64,000 nucleotides of DNA from Clostridium sp. C105KSO13 (GCF_001517425.1 NZ_FBWL01000160.1:35012-99011); one strand, 5' to 3'; counted from the first letter of the stretch, positions 9,043 through 18,080 are shown. The notes: generated from the sequence alone by a model not told the origin. Numbers and translations: made by a program.

Positions 9043-10077
9043 TTAGAACAATCGGCGGATGTCATTAAACATAATTACCGCCATCAATACCATCAACAGT
9101 GCGAAACCTGCAAAATGTACCATACCCTCTTTCTCCGGTGATACTCTTTTTCCGCGTATAGCTTCTATGATTAGAAACACCAGCCTGCCCCCGTCCAGTG
9201 CCGGTATAGGAAGTAGATTCATAACTCCCAGGTTGGCCGAAAGCAAAATGGAAATATTCATTAGATTCAGTATGACAACGGACCAGCCTGCCGGGGCGGA
9301 TTCTTTGTACATATCATCCATAACATCCACAATCCCTACGGGTCCAGACATCTGCTTAATTCCCACTTGCCCCGTCACAAGAAGTCTTAATGAATCAAAT
9401 GTATAATCTATCCAGTATTTTACTGTATACCCGCCATATTGGAGGGACTTTATTACGCCTGGCCTGGTATTGACACCACTGCTTCTAATTCCAATTCTTT
9501 TAAATGAATCGCCTTCCAGCTGCCTTTGTTCCAGAGTTGCCTCATGCTCCTGCCCGTCTCTCTCATAAGTAACTTCCACAGAGTCTGCATCTGTATGCAT
9601 TAGGTTGTACAGGCTTACCTCACGCCAGAGATGAATATTCTTTCCGTTTAGCTCCGTGATCACATCGCCTTTTTGCATTCCCTGCTCTGCAGCCGAGTAG
9701 CCCTTGTCTACCCCGTCAACCACCGGAGCATCATATCCGATCCAGGCAACCATAATTACAGAGAGTACAAATGCCATGATAAAATTAAATATCGGGCCTG
9801 CTGCAATAACCGATATTCTCGCCCAGACAGACTTGGAGTTAAAGCTCCCCTCGGATTTGTCGTCCTGGTCGTCCTCCCCCATCATACATGCTCCGCCAAA
9901 AGGCAGAAGCTTCAGGGAAAACATTGTTCCTCCGATTTCTTTTCCTATGAGTGTAGGACCAAGTCCCAATGAAAACTCATCCACACGGATGCCATTTAAT
10001 TTTGCCAGAGTGAAATGTCCCAGCTCATGGAATATAATAATCACACTGAACAAGATAATTGCTAAAAATATGCCCAT
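9043..10077 (-). CDS. rseP: Site-2 zinc metalloprotease RseP/RasP
   Basis: An intramembrane protease that cleaves anti-sigma factors and signal peptide remnants. The zinc motif HELGH is at residues 17-21 and the second metal-binding motif in LLPIPALDGGR near residue 295. A PDZ domain lies between them (about 110-190). The length of 344 residues is usual. The gene follows dxr after 3 bases, the standard Firmicute order uppS-cdsA-dxr-rseP. Confidence 0.95.
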   Translation of the reverse strand: MGIFLAIILFSVIIIFHELGHFTLAKLNGIRVDEFSLGLGPTLIGKEIGGTMFSLKLLPFGGACMMGEDDQDDKSEGSFNSKSVWARISVIAAGPIFNFIMAFVLSVIMVAWIGYDAPVVDGVDKGYSAAEQGMQKGDVITELNGKNIHLWREVSLYNLMHTDADSVEVTYERDGQEHEATLEQRQLEGDSFKRIGIRSSGVNTRPGVIKSLQYGGYTVKYWIDYTFDSLRLLVTGQVGIKQMSGPVGIVDVMDDMYKESAPAGWSVVILNLMNISILLSANLGVMNLLPIPALDGGRLVFLIIEAIRGKRVSPEKEGMVHFAGFALLMVLMAVIMFNDIRRLF

Positions 10078-10080
10078 ATA

Positions 10081-11223
10081 TTACCACCTGTTTTTAATAA
10101 ATTCATATGTTGCCTGTTCTGTTTTTAGTATCTCTTCTACAGAAGGGTTCTCAAGATTCTTATGTTCTTCCATACATGCCTGTATGATTGCAGGAATCTG
10201 CAGGTAAGGGATTTTCCTGTCCAAAAACAGGGCAACCGCCTTTTCATTAGCTGCATTTAAGACTGTTGGAAGAGAGCCTCCCTTTCTTCCTGCCTCAAAG
10301 GCCAGCTTCAGCCCATAAAATGTCTCCATATCCGGTTTTTCAAAAGTAATCTGGGATAATGCTCCAAAGTCCAGCCTTTTTCCAGGCAAATACCGTCTTT
10401 CAGGGTAATACAGAGCATACTGTATGGGCAGCTTCATGTCCGGCGTTCCCAGTTCTGCGATAATCGCACCGTCCTCATATTCCACCATGGAGTGAATGAT
10501 GCTCTGAGGCTGGACAACCACCTCCACCTGATCTGCAGTTACACCAAAGAGCCACTTTGCCTCAATGACTTCCAGCCCCTTGTTGACCATTGTGGAAGAA
10601 TCTATTGTGATCTTGCGGCCCATTTTCCAGTTGGGGTGCTTTAAAGCATCCTCCACCTGAATATTTTCCAATTCAGCCCTTGTCTTTCCTCTGAAGGGTC
10701 CTCCCGATGCAGTTAGCAGAATCTTGTGAAGGGATTTTTGCTGCCCCCCCTGAAGGGATTGGAAAATGGCGCTGTGTTCGCTGTCTACAGGGAGAATTGA
10801 ACTCCCATACTCCCTGGCAAGAGGCATAATAATGTGCCCTGCTGTCACCAATGTCTCCTTATTGGCCAGAGCAATATCTTTCTTTGCCCGAATAGCCTCG
10901 ATTGTAGGAAGTATTCCAATCATCCCCACAATCGCCGTCACCAGAATCTCTGCCTCCGGTTCAACAGCCACCTCGAGAAGTCCATCCATACCTGATACCA
11001 CCCTTACGTCTATATCTTTTACTTTTGTTCTCAGCTCACCGGCCTTCTCTTCGGTCCATACTGCGGCCAGTTTCGGATGGAATTCCCGTATCTGCTCTTC
11101 CAAAAGGGCAATATTGCTTCCTGCTGCCAGTGCACAGACTTTAATATCTTTGTTTTCCCGTACAACTTCCAACGTCTGGGTACCGATAGAACCAGTGGAA
11201 CCCAGTACCGCAATCTTCTTCAT
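10081..11223 (-). CDS. dxr: 1-deoxy-D-xylulose 5-phosphate reductoisomerase
   Basis: The second step of the MEP isoprenoid pathway, NADPH-dependent conversion of DXP to MEP. The N-terminal Rossmann motif is LGSTGSIGTQTLEV; the substrate and metal region includes LPVDSEHSAIFQ and SGGPFRG. The start is ATG 11223, with AAAGG 8 bases upstream; a TTG at 11229 is in frame but less likely. Together with uppS and cdsA it supplies isoprenoid lipid carrier and phospholipid precursors. Confidence 0.96.
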   Translation of the reverse strand: MKKIAVLGSTGSIGTQTLEVVRENKDIKVCALAAGSNIALLEEQIREFHPKLAAVWTEEKAGELRTKVKDIDVRVVSGMDGLLEVAVEPEAEILVTAIVGMIGILPTIEAIRAKKDIALANKETLVTAGHIIMPLAREYGSSILPVDSEHSAIFQSLQGGQQKSLHKILLTASGGPFRGKTRAELENIQVEDALKHPNWKMGRKITIDSSTMVNKGLEVIEAKWLFGVTADQVEVVVQPQSIIHSMVEYEDGAIIAELGTPDMKLPIQYALYYPERRYLPGKRLDFGALSQITFEKPDMETFYGLKLAFEAGRKGGSLPTVLNAANEKAVALFLDRKIPYLQIPAIIQACMEEHKNLENPSVEEILKTEQATYEFIKNRW

Positions 11224-11245
11224 ATGCAAAACCTTTCTCCTGCAT

Positions 11246-12055
11246 TTACAGCAGGATTGTCAAATAGTAAATCATCGGTGCGGTAAATATTACACTGTCA
11301 AATCTGTCAAGAATCCCGCCGTGACCCGGTATCAGTTTCCCGTAGTCTTTTATATTATGATTTCTCTTAATTGCGGAGGCCGCCAGATCTCCAATCTGTG
11401 AAACAACGCCTCCGATTCCGCAGATAACCGCAAATCTCCACACCTGTGTGCCTGCACCTGCCCATGTATTGATAGCCATTGCATAGAGTGCACCAAGCAA
11501 AGCTGCTCCTGCGATACCTCCAAGGGCCCCTTCAACAGATTTCTTTGGACTTAGTTTAGGTGCCATTTTGTGCTTCCCCATGAGCATCCCCACGCAGTAG
11601 GCACAAGTGTCACATCCCCAGGAGCATATAAATACAAGCCACACTGTAAATATCCCCCGCGGAAGTATGCGGATCTGATAGATGTAGGACAGCATGACCG
11701 CCACATAGAACATACCGAAAAATGCCGCAAGTATCTGTTCTGTCCTGTATTTTGGAAAGGAGAACACAAACACTCCCATGGTGCAGATTAAGAATATCAT
11801 GAACAGGAAAATAAACCAGTCTAGATTTCTTGACAGTACAGGATTTAAATAAAGCAGAATATAGTAAACCATAGCCGCCGCATATCCGCAGATTCCAGGC
11901 GCTTTTGTCTTAATATCAAACACCTTGTAGAATTCCGTCAGGCCTATGAGGCTGATAATAAACATTGTGCCAAATAAAATGTTGCCGCCGGTAACCACTG
12001 TAATCAGTGCAAGGATTATCAATAGTATTCCACTAAAGAGCCGTGTTTTAAACAT
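11246..12055 (-). CDS. cdsA: Phosphatidate cytidylyltransferase
   Basis: Makes CDP-diacylglycerol from phosphatidate and CTP. It is 269 residues with about eight hydrophobic helices. The family signature lies in the C-terminal region (SAIKRNHNIKDYG, then PGHGGILDRFDS). The start overlaps the end of uppS by 8 bases, with GGAGG before the ATG. Confidence 0.95.
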   Translation of the reverse strand: MFKTRLFSGILLIILALITVVTGGNILFGTMFIISLIGLTEFYKVFDIKTKAPGICGYAAAMVYYILLYLNPVLSRNLDWFIFLFMIFLICTMGVFVFSFPKYRTEQILAAFFGMFYVAVMLSYIYQIRILPRGIFTVWLVFICSWGCDTCAYCVGMLMGKHKMAPKLSPKKSVEGALGGIAGAALLGALYAMAINTWAGAGTQVWRFAVICGIGGVVSQIGDLAASAIKRNHNIKDYGKLIPGHGGILDRFDSVIFTAPMIYYLTILL

Positions 12056-12764
12056 GCTGTTCCTCCTTTACTCCTCCAAAGCGTCTGTCTCTGCTATTAT
12101 ACTGCTCAATAGCTTTTTCCAATTCCTTTTTTGTAAAATCCGGCCACAAAACATCTGTAAAATAAAATTCCGTGTATGCCAGCTGCCAGAGCAGATAGTT
12201 GGAGAGCCGCAGTTCCCCGCTTGTGCGGATTAAAAGATCGGGGTCAGGGATTCCGTGAGTATCCAGATATTCTTCATATAGGGTTTCATTGATATCTTCT
12301 GGGCAGACCTTACCCTCCGCACAGTCCTGGGCAAGTTTTTTCATCGCCCTTATCATCTCATCACGGCTGCCGTAATTAATCGCAATGGTAAAGTTCAGTC
12401 CGTTGTTATGTTTACTTGCTTCTTCAAGTTCTGCAATTCTGCCCTTAATATCCTCATCCAGAGCAGCAATATCTCCGATCACCCGAACCTTCATATCATT
12501 TTTCTCCGCTGTTTTCAGACTCGTCTTCATATAATTGCGGAGCAGTTTCATCAGTGCGTCCACTTCTTTTTTGGGACGGTTCCAGTTCTCTGTAGAAAAT
12601 GCATACACTGTCAGGTACTTTATTCCCATGCGCCAAGCTTCTTCACAGATTTTTTCCACGTTTTTACTTCCCTGTGCGTGACCGTAGTTTCTCGGCATCC
12701 CCCTGGACCCGGCCCAGCGGCCGTTGCCGTCCAATATGATTGCCACATGCTGTGGTACTTTCAT
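12048..12764 (-). CDS. uppS: Undecaprenyl diphosphate synthase (isoprenyl transferase)
   Basis: Cis-prenyltransferase making the C55 carrier for peptidoglycan. The catalytic motif is HVAIILDGNGRWA at the N-terminus, with YAFSTENW and the C-terminal RTSGELRLSNYLLWQ. The frame extends to 12806, but GGAGG lies 8 bases before the ATG at 12764, which gives the canonical N-terminus MKVPQHVAI. Confidence 0.96.
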   Translation of the reverse strand: MKVPQHVAIILDGNGRWAGSRGMPRNYGHAQGSKNVEKICEEAWRMGIKYLTVYAFSTENWNRPKKEVDALMKLLRNYMKTSLKTAEKNDMKVRVIGDIAALDEDIKGRIAELEEASKHNNGLNFTIAINYGSRDEMIRAMKKLAQDCAEGKVCPEDINETLYEEYLDTHGIPDPDLLIRTSGELRLSNYLLWQLAYTEFYFTDVLWPDFTKKELEKAIEQYNSRDRRFGGVKEEQHV

Positions 12765-12834
12765 CTGTATTTCCTCCCCATCAACAAAAGAGAGGCTGTG
12801 TATCACGAGCCCCTCTTATCTTATAACCTGCCCG

Positions 12835-12904
12835 CTAGTGTATTGTCTCATTGACTTTTGGTAAGCAAGCTATTTTGCGAAATATCAATGAGACAGTGCA
12901 CTAG
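12835..12904. repeat. Imperfect inverted repeat between uppS and frr, containing the second 32-bp repeat copy
   Basis: Arms 12835-12854 and 12885-12904 are complementary over 20 bases with two differences that would be G-U pairs in RNA. A 30-base loop separates them. The right arm includes the frr stop codon. Positions 12877-12908 match 7391-7422 at 29 of 32 bases. In a pyrH-frr-uppS transcript this would form a stem just after frr. Confidence 0.65.
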
Positions 12905-13452
12905 ACAGTCAGTACTTCTTTGGATTTCACTTCCACAGCTTTATCCACTTCAGCAATGTATTTATCAGTAATCCTCTGGAGTTCCTCTTCCAAATCTTTG
13001 ATACCGTCCTCAGATATCTCACTGCCTTTTAATTTTTTCAATGTTTCATTACCGTCCCGGCGGATATTGCGTATTGCAATCTTCGCAGCCTCGCCTTTTT
13101 TCTTCACATCTTTTACAAGTTCTTTCCGCCGCTCCTCTGTCAATTCCGGGAATATAAGTCTGATCGTACTGCCGTCATTGGTCGGGTTAATTCCAATATC
13201 GGACATTAAGATTTCCTTTTCAATTGCCTTGAGAAGGCTCTTCTCCCAGGGCTGTATCTGAATCATGCGGGCTTCCGGCACGGAAACATTGGCAACCTGC
13301 TGCAGCGGGGTAGGTGTTCCGTAATACTCCACAGTCAGCTTATCCAACACATGAGGATTGGCGCGGCCGGCTCTGATTGAAGCCAGTTCACTGTTCAGAT
13401 TGCTGATTGTCTTTGTCATCTTCTCATCATACACTTTTAATTTTTCATCCAT
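12901..13452 (-). CDS. frr: Ribosome recycling factor
   Basis: Splits post-termination ribosomes together with EF-G. About 183 residues in the expected all-helical and beta domain arrangement. The family stretches SIRAGRANPHVLDKL and FPELTEERRKELVK are clear. The start at 13452 is preferred because GGAGG is 8 bases away; the ATG at 13458 lies only 2 bases from it. It follows pyrH closely in one operon. Confidence 0.96.
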   Translation of the reverse strand: MDEKLKVYDEKMTKTISNLNSELASIRAGRANPHVLDKLTVEYYGTPTPLQQVANVSVPEARMIQIQPWEKSLLKAIEKEILMSDIGINPTNDGSTIRLIFPELTEERRKELVKDVKKKGEAAKIAIRNIRRDGNETLKKLKGSEISEDGIKDLEEELQRITDKYIAEVDKAVEVKSKEVLTV

Positions 13453-13465
13453 GTCCATGTCCTCC

Positions 13466-14161
13466 CTATACAGTTACTTTCGTTCCGGTAAATGTCCCGC
13501 TCATAGTCTCAACAATACTGTTCTCTTCATTCAAGCCAAACACAAGCATTGGCAGCTTATTCTCGAGACAGAGAATCGAAGCTGTCAGATCCACTGCCGC
13601 CAGTTTCTGGTCAATGACCTTCTGAATGGAAATCACGTCATACTTCTTTGCCTCCGGATTCACCTTTGGATCACTGTCGTAAATCCCATCGATGGCTTTT
13701 GCAAGCAGCATGGCGTCTGCCTCTATCTCAATTGCGCGCAGCACGGCTCCGGTATCGGTTGAAAAGTACGGATGTCCCGTTCCCCCCGCAAAAAAGACCA
13801 CTTTCCCTTCCTCCAGTGCAGCATTTGCCGCATCTTTGGAAAATAATGTGGTAAACGCACCACATACAAAGGGTGTAAATATCTCTGTCTTCATGCCGAC
13901 ATGGCGGAAAATATCAGATACATAAATGCAGTTCATAACCGTAGCAAGCATTCCGATCTGATCTGCCTTTACCCGGTCTATTGTCTCGCTGGTGCGGCCT
14001 CTCCAGAAATTGCCTCCTCCGGTCACTACAGAAACCTGGATTCCCTCATCCACAAGCTGTCTGACCTGCCTGGCCACACCGATGCAGGTGGCTTCATCAA
14101 AGCCTGTCTTCTTATCCCCTGCAAGTGCCTCTCCACTCAGCTTTAACAATATTCTTTTCAT
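13466..14161 (-). CDS. pyrH: UMP kinase
   Basis: Phosphorylates UMP to UDP; a hexameric amino acid kinase family enzyme. Motifs are LLKLSGEAL at the N-terminus, VVTGGGNFWRGR, and FFAGGTGHPYFSTDT. The start is ATG 14161 after GAAGGAG; the upstream in-frame TTG at 14179 overlaps that site. In many Firmicutes rpsB and tsf precede pyrH. Here a ClC antiporter gene does instead. Confidence 0.96.
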   Translation of the reverse strand: MKRILLKLSGEALAGDKKTGFDEATCIGVARQVRQLVDEGIQVSVVTGGGNFWRGRTSETIDRVKADQIGMLATVMNCIYVSDIFRHVGMKTEIFTPFVCGAFTTLFSKDAANAALEEGKVVFFAGGTGHPYFSTDTGAVLRAIEIEADAMLLAKAIDGIYDSDPKVNPEAKKYDVISIQKVIDQKLAAVDLTASILCLENKLPMLVFGLNEENSIVETMSGTFTGTKVTV

Positions 14162-14194
14162 AGATTCTAACTCCTTCAAATTCTGTTGTATAAC

Positions 14195-15766
14195 CTAATA
14201 GGAAGTATAACATAACTTTTCCATTTTGTCATGCATATATCCGGCATCTGTTTCATCTGTCATCACCGTCAGTACATCCCCGATCATCAGCTTTGTCTTT
14301 CCCTTTGGAATCTGCTCTTTTCCATCTCTTTTAAGTGCAATCAGAAGGCAGTTGTCCGGCCAGTTAATATCCTGCACCCTCTTCTCCGCCAGTACGGAAC
14401 CGTTCATAATTTTAAATGCATCCAGTACCTTCTGCCCGGAACCTTTCACATTGGATACCGGCTGTTTTCCCTGATTCTGCAAAATACGATCCAGAAGGCT
14501 TTCGTATATGGGTTCAGATTTCAGCAAAGTTGCCACGATATAGGCTGTGACGGACACCACAGCCAGGGACAAAAGCTGACTCACCGAGCCGGACATTTCA
14601 AAGAGGAGTATAATGCCCGTAATAGGTGCTCTTACAATGGCTGTAAAGTATCCCGCCATGGCAAGCAGAATAAAGTTATTTATATAGACCGGATCTAGTC
14701 CGAAAAGTTCCACTCCTGTCATAGCAAAAGCACCGCCTATCATGGCTCCCATTATCAGCAGCGGAAAGAAAATGCCCCCCGGTGCACCGGAGCCGAAGCT
14801 GACTGTCGAAAACAGGAATTTTATGACAAAGGTCAGTACAATCAGACTCAGGATCATTTTCCCGTCTGTAAGTGTGACAATCAATTCATGCCCGCTGCCC
14901 AGAACAGATGGCATAACAAGACCTAAAATTCCCGCAGCCATAAAAGCAATGATGATCCTGCCTGTCTCATTTAGAAATTTAGGCTTCTTATATAAATCCT
15001 GTACTTTGAGCATGGCCCAGTTGTAAAAGACACCCATGACGCCGCAGATAATACCAAGCAGAAGAAGCATCCAGTAATAGTTCTGCGGCAGTGCTTCCTT
15101 TAGCTTGAATCTGAAGACCGGATCCAGACCGATTATGTGAGAGCATATATAATCAGATGTAACGGATGCCGTCATAACGGATATCATAATGGATACAGAA
15201 AAGCCTTTGTGGATTTCCTCCAGAGCAAACATCATGCCGGCCAGAGGTGCGTGAAACGCAGCCGCAAGTCCGGCACTGGCTCCGCAGGTCATTAGAAACC
15301 GCTCTTCTGTCTTATCCCTGCCGAGGAGCCGGGATAATCCTTTTCCCGTCATTGCTCCCAGCTGGATGGAGGGACCTTCCCGGCCCAGAGACAGACCGGC
15401 AAACATGCAGAGAAAACCGCCGATAAATTTTGCCGGAAGTACCTTTTCCCACTTTTGAATAAATTTTCCCGTCACTTCTCCCTCCACCTGAGGGATGCCG
15501 CTTCCAGAAATCATGGGCTCCCATGTCACAAGTCTGCCGACAATACATGCCATGATAAGTAATGCCAGAAACCATACAAAAACTCGTGCAGGATGCCCGC
15601 TGATATATTCCAATATAGCGCTCAGCCATCTGCCTCCGTAGGTGAGGGCAACGCGGTATAAAAGCACAAGCAGGCCGCCTACAGCTCCTGTCAGAAGTCC
15701 TTCGCCGATTAGAATGATCGGAAAGCGCTGCGCCCTTTTTATTGTATATGAGGTATTGTTTTTCAA
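14195..15766 (-). CDS. clcA: ClC-family chloride/proton antiporter with C-terminal TrkA_C (RCK_C) domain
   Basis: A 523-residue membrane protein. ClC selectivity motifs are all present: GSGIPQ, GREGPSIQLG with the gating glutamate, and GAPGGIFFPLL. MFALEEIHKGF retains the inner proton glutamate, which indicates an exchanger rather than a channel. The last 80 residues (VLAEKRVQDINWPDNCLLI onward) form a TrkA_C domain, a ligand-sensing module found in potassium and c-di-AMP controlled proteins. Translation starts at TTG 15766, six bases after AGGAGGAG. Confidence 0.92.
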   Translation of the reverse strand: MKNNTSYTIKRAQRFPIILIGEGLLTGAVGGLLVLLYRVALTYGGRWLSAILEYISGHPARVFVWFLALLIMACIVGRLVTWEPMISGSGIPQVEGEVTGKFIQKWEKVLPAKFIGGFLCMFAGLSLGREGPSIQLGAMTGKGLSRLLGRDKTEERFLMTCGASAGLAAAFHAPLAGMMFALEEIHKGFSVSIMISVMTASVTSDYICSHIIGLDPVFRFKLKEALPQNYYWMLLLLGIICGVMGVFYNWAMLKVQDLYKKPKFLNETGRIIIAFMAAGILGLVMPSVLGSGHELIVTLTDGKMILSLIVLTFVIKFLFSTVSFGSGAPGGIFFPLLIMGAMIGGAFAMTGVELFGLDPVYINNFILLAMAGYFTAIVRAPITGIILLFEMSGSVSQLLSLAVVSVTAYIVATLLKSEPIYESLLDRILQNQGKQPVSNVKGSGQKVLDAFKIMNGSVLAEKRVQDINWPDNCLLIALKRDGKEQIPKGKTKLMIGDVLTVMTDETDAGYMHDKMEKLCYTSY

Positions 15767-15801
15767 AATATTCTCCTCCTCTCAAATCATATCCTGGTTT
15801 G

Positions 15802-16479
15802 TCAGATGAACATGGTAAATATTACCGTTGTCACTCCGCAGATTCCGATGGCGAGTCCACTCATGGCTCCTTCCACCTCACCGATTTCAACGGCTTTGGA
15901 GGTTCCGATTGCATGGCTGCATGCACCGATTGCCAGTCCGGCCGCCACAGGGTCAACCACTCTGAAAATCCGGATCAGCAGGGGGGCCATAATACTTCCC
16001 AAAATTCCCGTGATAATTACCGCAACCACAGTTACAGGCACAACTCCCCCATGTGCCTGAGCCACACTTACCGCTATGGGGGTAGTAACCGATTTGGGCA
16101 GCATAGACATCGTTAGTTTTTGATCCAGTCCAAACAGCCTGCACATACCATAGACACTTGCCATAGATGCAAGTGAACCTGCGATACACCCCATTATAAT
16201 AGGAAACCAATATTTCTTCAGGATAGTAAGTCTTGTATAAACAGCAACCGCCAGGCATGCTGTTGCAGGTGCCAGAAACATGTTGATAACCTGACCTCCC
16301 TCGTTGTAGGATTCATAAGGAATTTTAAAAATAAGAAGCACAGCGGTGACAAGTACAATGGCAATAATCAAGGGATTACAGAGTGCAGACTTTGTTTTCT
16401 GCTGAAGTTTTACCCCGATTCCAAAGGCGATTACACTCAGAGCCACACCGAAATAAGGGGATGTACATAAAGCCAGCAT
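15802..16479 (-). CDS. lrgB: LrgB/CidB family membrane protein
   Basis: About 225 residues, with many hydrophobic helices. Conserved LrgB stretches include LPKSVTTPIAVSVAQ and GACSHAIGTSKAVEIGE. LrgAB-type pairs act in holin-like control of autolysis and, in some bacilli, in pyruvate transport. Which applies here is unknown. The start at 16479 overlaps the lrgA stop (TAATG); an apparent longer frame to 16515 lies inside lrgA. Confidence 0.9.
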   Translation of the reverse strand: MLALCTSPYFGVALSVIAFGIGVKLQQKTKSALCNPLIIAIVLVTAVLLIFKIPYESYNEGGQVINMFLAPATACLAVAVYTRLTILKKYWFPIIMGCIAGSLASMASVYGMCRLFGLDQKLTMSMLPKSVTTPIAVSVAQAHGGVVPVTVVAVIITGILGSIMAPLLIRIFRVVDPVAAGLAIGACSHAIGTSKAVEIGEVEGAMSGLAIGICGVTTVIFTMFI

Positions 16480-16838
16480 TATTTTCCCCCCCGATCTACC
16501 AGTTTCATGGTCCACTTTACCGTATATGCAGTTACGGCAAAAGTGATCACGGTAGATACAATACAGATGAAAATGAGCTGCACCACACTGCCTTTTAGTA
16601 CGTTAAAGTAGTTTATTATACTTACTCCCGCCGGTATAAAGAAAAAAGCCATATTTTCCAGCAGGAAATCTGCTTTTTCCTGGATATGCTCGATTTTGAG
16701 ATTCCCTGTCAGCAGGCAGATGAACAAAAAAAACATCCCCACGACACTTGGCGGAAAGTCAATCGGAAGCCTGTCCGCAATAACCTCACTGAGCCAGCAA
16801 ATCGTAAAGATGATGCCGATTTGTTTAATAATTTTCAT
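16479..16838 (-). CDS. lrgA: LrgA/CidA holin-like protein
   Basis: About 119 residues with four hydrophobic helices. The family signature LPIDFPPSVVGMFFLFICLL is near residues 25-45. The start at 16838 is seven bases from GAGG; an in-frame ATG at 16844 abuts the same site. It forms a two-gene operon with lrgB, driven by a promoter back-to-back with that of aroF. No LytSR-like regulator genes lie nearby. Confidence 0.9.
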   Translation of the reverse strand: MKIIKQIGIIFTICWLSEVIADRLPIDFPPSVVGMFFLFICLLTGNLKIEHIQEKADFLLENMAFFFIPAGVSIINYFNVLKGSVVQLIFICIVSTVITFAVTAYTVKWTMKLVDRGGK

Positions 16839-16881
16839 TTCCATTCCTCAATTCTCTTGTTTTTCATGCGTAATTTTATGC

Positions 16882-16905
16882 AACAGTTCAGCCATGTGAA
16901 CTGTT
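16882..16905 (-). promoter_or_regulatory. Perfect inverted repeat at the predicted lrgA transcription start
   Basis: AACAGTTC (16882-16889) and GAACTGTT (16898-16905) are separated by 8 bases. It begins about 4 bp downstream of the lrgA -10 box and so overlaps the +1 region. It could be an operator or a 5' mRNA hairpin. Confidence 0.5.
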
Positions 16906-16908
16906 ACA

Positions 16909-16937
16909 AGTTTACCTCGCCCAAGCTAAATTGTCAA
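16909..16937 (-). promoter_or_regulatory. Putative lrgAB promoter
   Basis: On the minus strand TTGACA (16937-16932), a 17-bp spacer and TAAACT (16914-16909). Its -35 box is only 10 bp from the -35 of the divergent aroF promoter, and both sit between CCCAAGCT and AGCTTGGG arms. Confidence 0.6.
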
Positions 16938-16947
16938 CGCAGGAGTA

Positions 16948-16976
16948 TTGACATTCAGCTTGGGATGTTTTATGAT
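16948..16976 (+). promoter_or_regulatory. Putative aroF promoter
   Basis: TTGACA (16948-16953), a 17-bp spacer and TATGAT (16971-16976). It leaves a leader of about 80 nt before aroF, in which I see no T-box or attenuator. Confidence 0.7.
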
Positions 16977-17059
16977 ACAGATGTTTTCACGCTTTAAACA
17001 ACTAAAATTTTTACTTGAGTTATGCAGTATAAATCCATTGAGATTGGAGGCTATAGATT

Positions 17060-18073
17060 ATGATTATTGTATTAAAACCACATACGCCTGAAGAAAGCAT
17101 CAAGCGTGTTGAGAATCTCATCATTAAAAAGGGCCTGGAAGCCCATATTGTCAGGGGCCAGGAAATGACAATCATCGGCTGTATCGGCGATACAACCGCT
17201 ATCGACCCGAAATTATTTGAAGTAGATGAATGGGTGGACAAAGTGATGCATGTCCAGGAACCTTATAAGCTGGCAAACCGCGCCTTTCACCCCGAGGATT
17301 CCATCATTGATATATCCGGCGTAAAGGTCGGAGGAGGCCATCTTGCACTGATTGCCGGTCCCTGCTCCGTAGAGTCTTCTGACCAGGTTATGGAGATTGC
17401 AAAAGCGGCAAAAGCTTCCGGGGCCAACCTGCTTCGCGGCGGTGCTTTCAAGCCGCGCACCAGCCCTTACTCATTCCAGGGGCTTGGACTGGACGGTCTG
17501 GACATCCTTTATGAGGTAAAACAAGAGACCGGACTACCCATTGTTTCAGAATTAATGTCTCCCCAATATCTGGACGTTTTCAATGAAAAGGTAGACTTAA
17601 TTCAAATAGGAGCAAGAAATATGCAGAATTTCGATCTGCTCAAGCAGCTCGGACAGGTTGACCGTCCCATTCTCTTAAAACGGGGACTAAACGCTACTTA
17701 TGAAGAATGGATTATGTCCGCAGAGTATATCCTGTCTTCCGGCAATAAGAATGTCATCCTCTGTGAGCGAGGAATCCGCACTTTTGAGACCTATACAAGG
17801 AATACCTTAGATTTGCAGAGCATACCTGTTCTGAAGAAAAAGACACATCTTCCGGTCATTGCAGATCCAAGCCATGCCGGTGGAAAGTGGTGGCTAGTGG
17901 ATCCAATGGCGAAAGCTGCAATTGCAGCCGGAGCTGATGGGCTAATGATTGAGGTCCACAATGATCCGGAAAACGCATTGTGCGATGGAGTACAGTCCCT
18001 AAAGCCTGGAAAATATGAAGAATTGCTGCAGCAGGTTAAGCAAATTGCTGCACTTGTCGGAAAAACTGTGTAG
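17060..18073 (+). CDS. aroF: 3-deoxy-7-phosphoheptulonate synthase (DAHP synthase, type I beta)
   Basis: First step of the shikimate pathway: phosphoenolpyruvate plus erythrose 4-phosphate. The 337 residues comprise a ferredoxin-like N-terminal regulatory domain (1-70) and a TIM barrel with AGPCSVES, RGGAFKPRTSPYSFQG and DPSHAGGK. The type I beta form with this N-terminal domain is common in Firmicutes and may be allosterically controlled. It leads an aroF-aroB-aroE cluster. Confidence 0.95.
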   Translation: MIIVLKPHTPEESIKRVENLIIKKGLEAHIVRGQEMTIIGCIGDTTAIDPKLFEVDEWVDKVMHVQEPYKLANRAFHPEDSIIDISGVKVGGGHLALIAGPCSVESSDQVMEIAKAAKASGANLLRGGAFKPRTSPYSFQGLGLDGLDILYEVKQETGLPIVSELMSPQYLDVFNEKVDLIQIGARNMQNFDLLKQLGQVDRPILLKRGLNATYEEWIMSAEYILSSGNKNVILCERGIRTFETYTRNTLDLQSIPVLKKKTHLPVIADPSHAGGKWWLVDPMAKAAIAAGADGLMIEVHNDPENALCDGVQSLKPGKYEELLQQVKQIAALVGKTV

Positions 18074-18080
18074 ATGGTTC

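Noticed and set aside
10766..11401. 211-codon plus-strand open frame over dxr and cdsA
   Set aside because: It is a mirror frame of dxr codons; both dxr and cdsA are unmistakable on the other strand.
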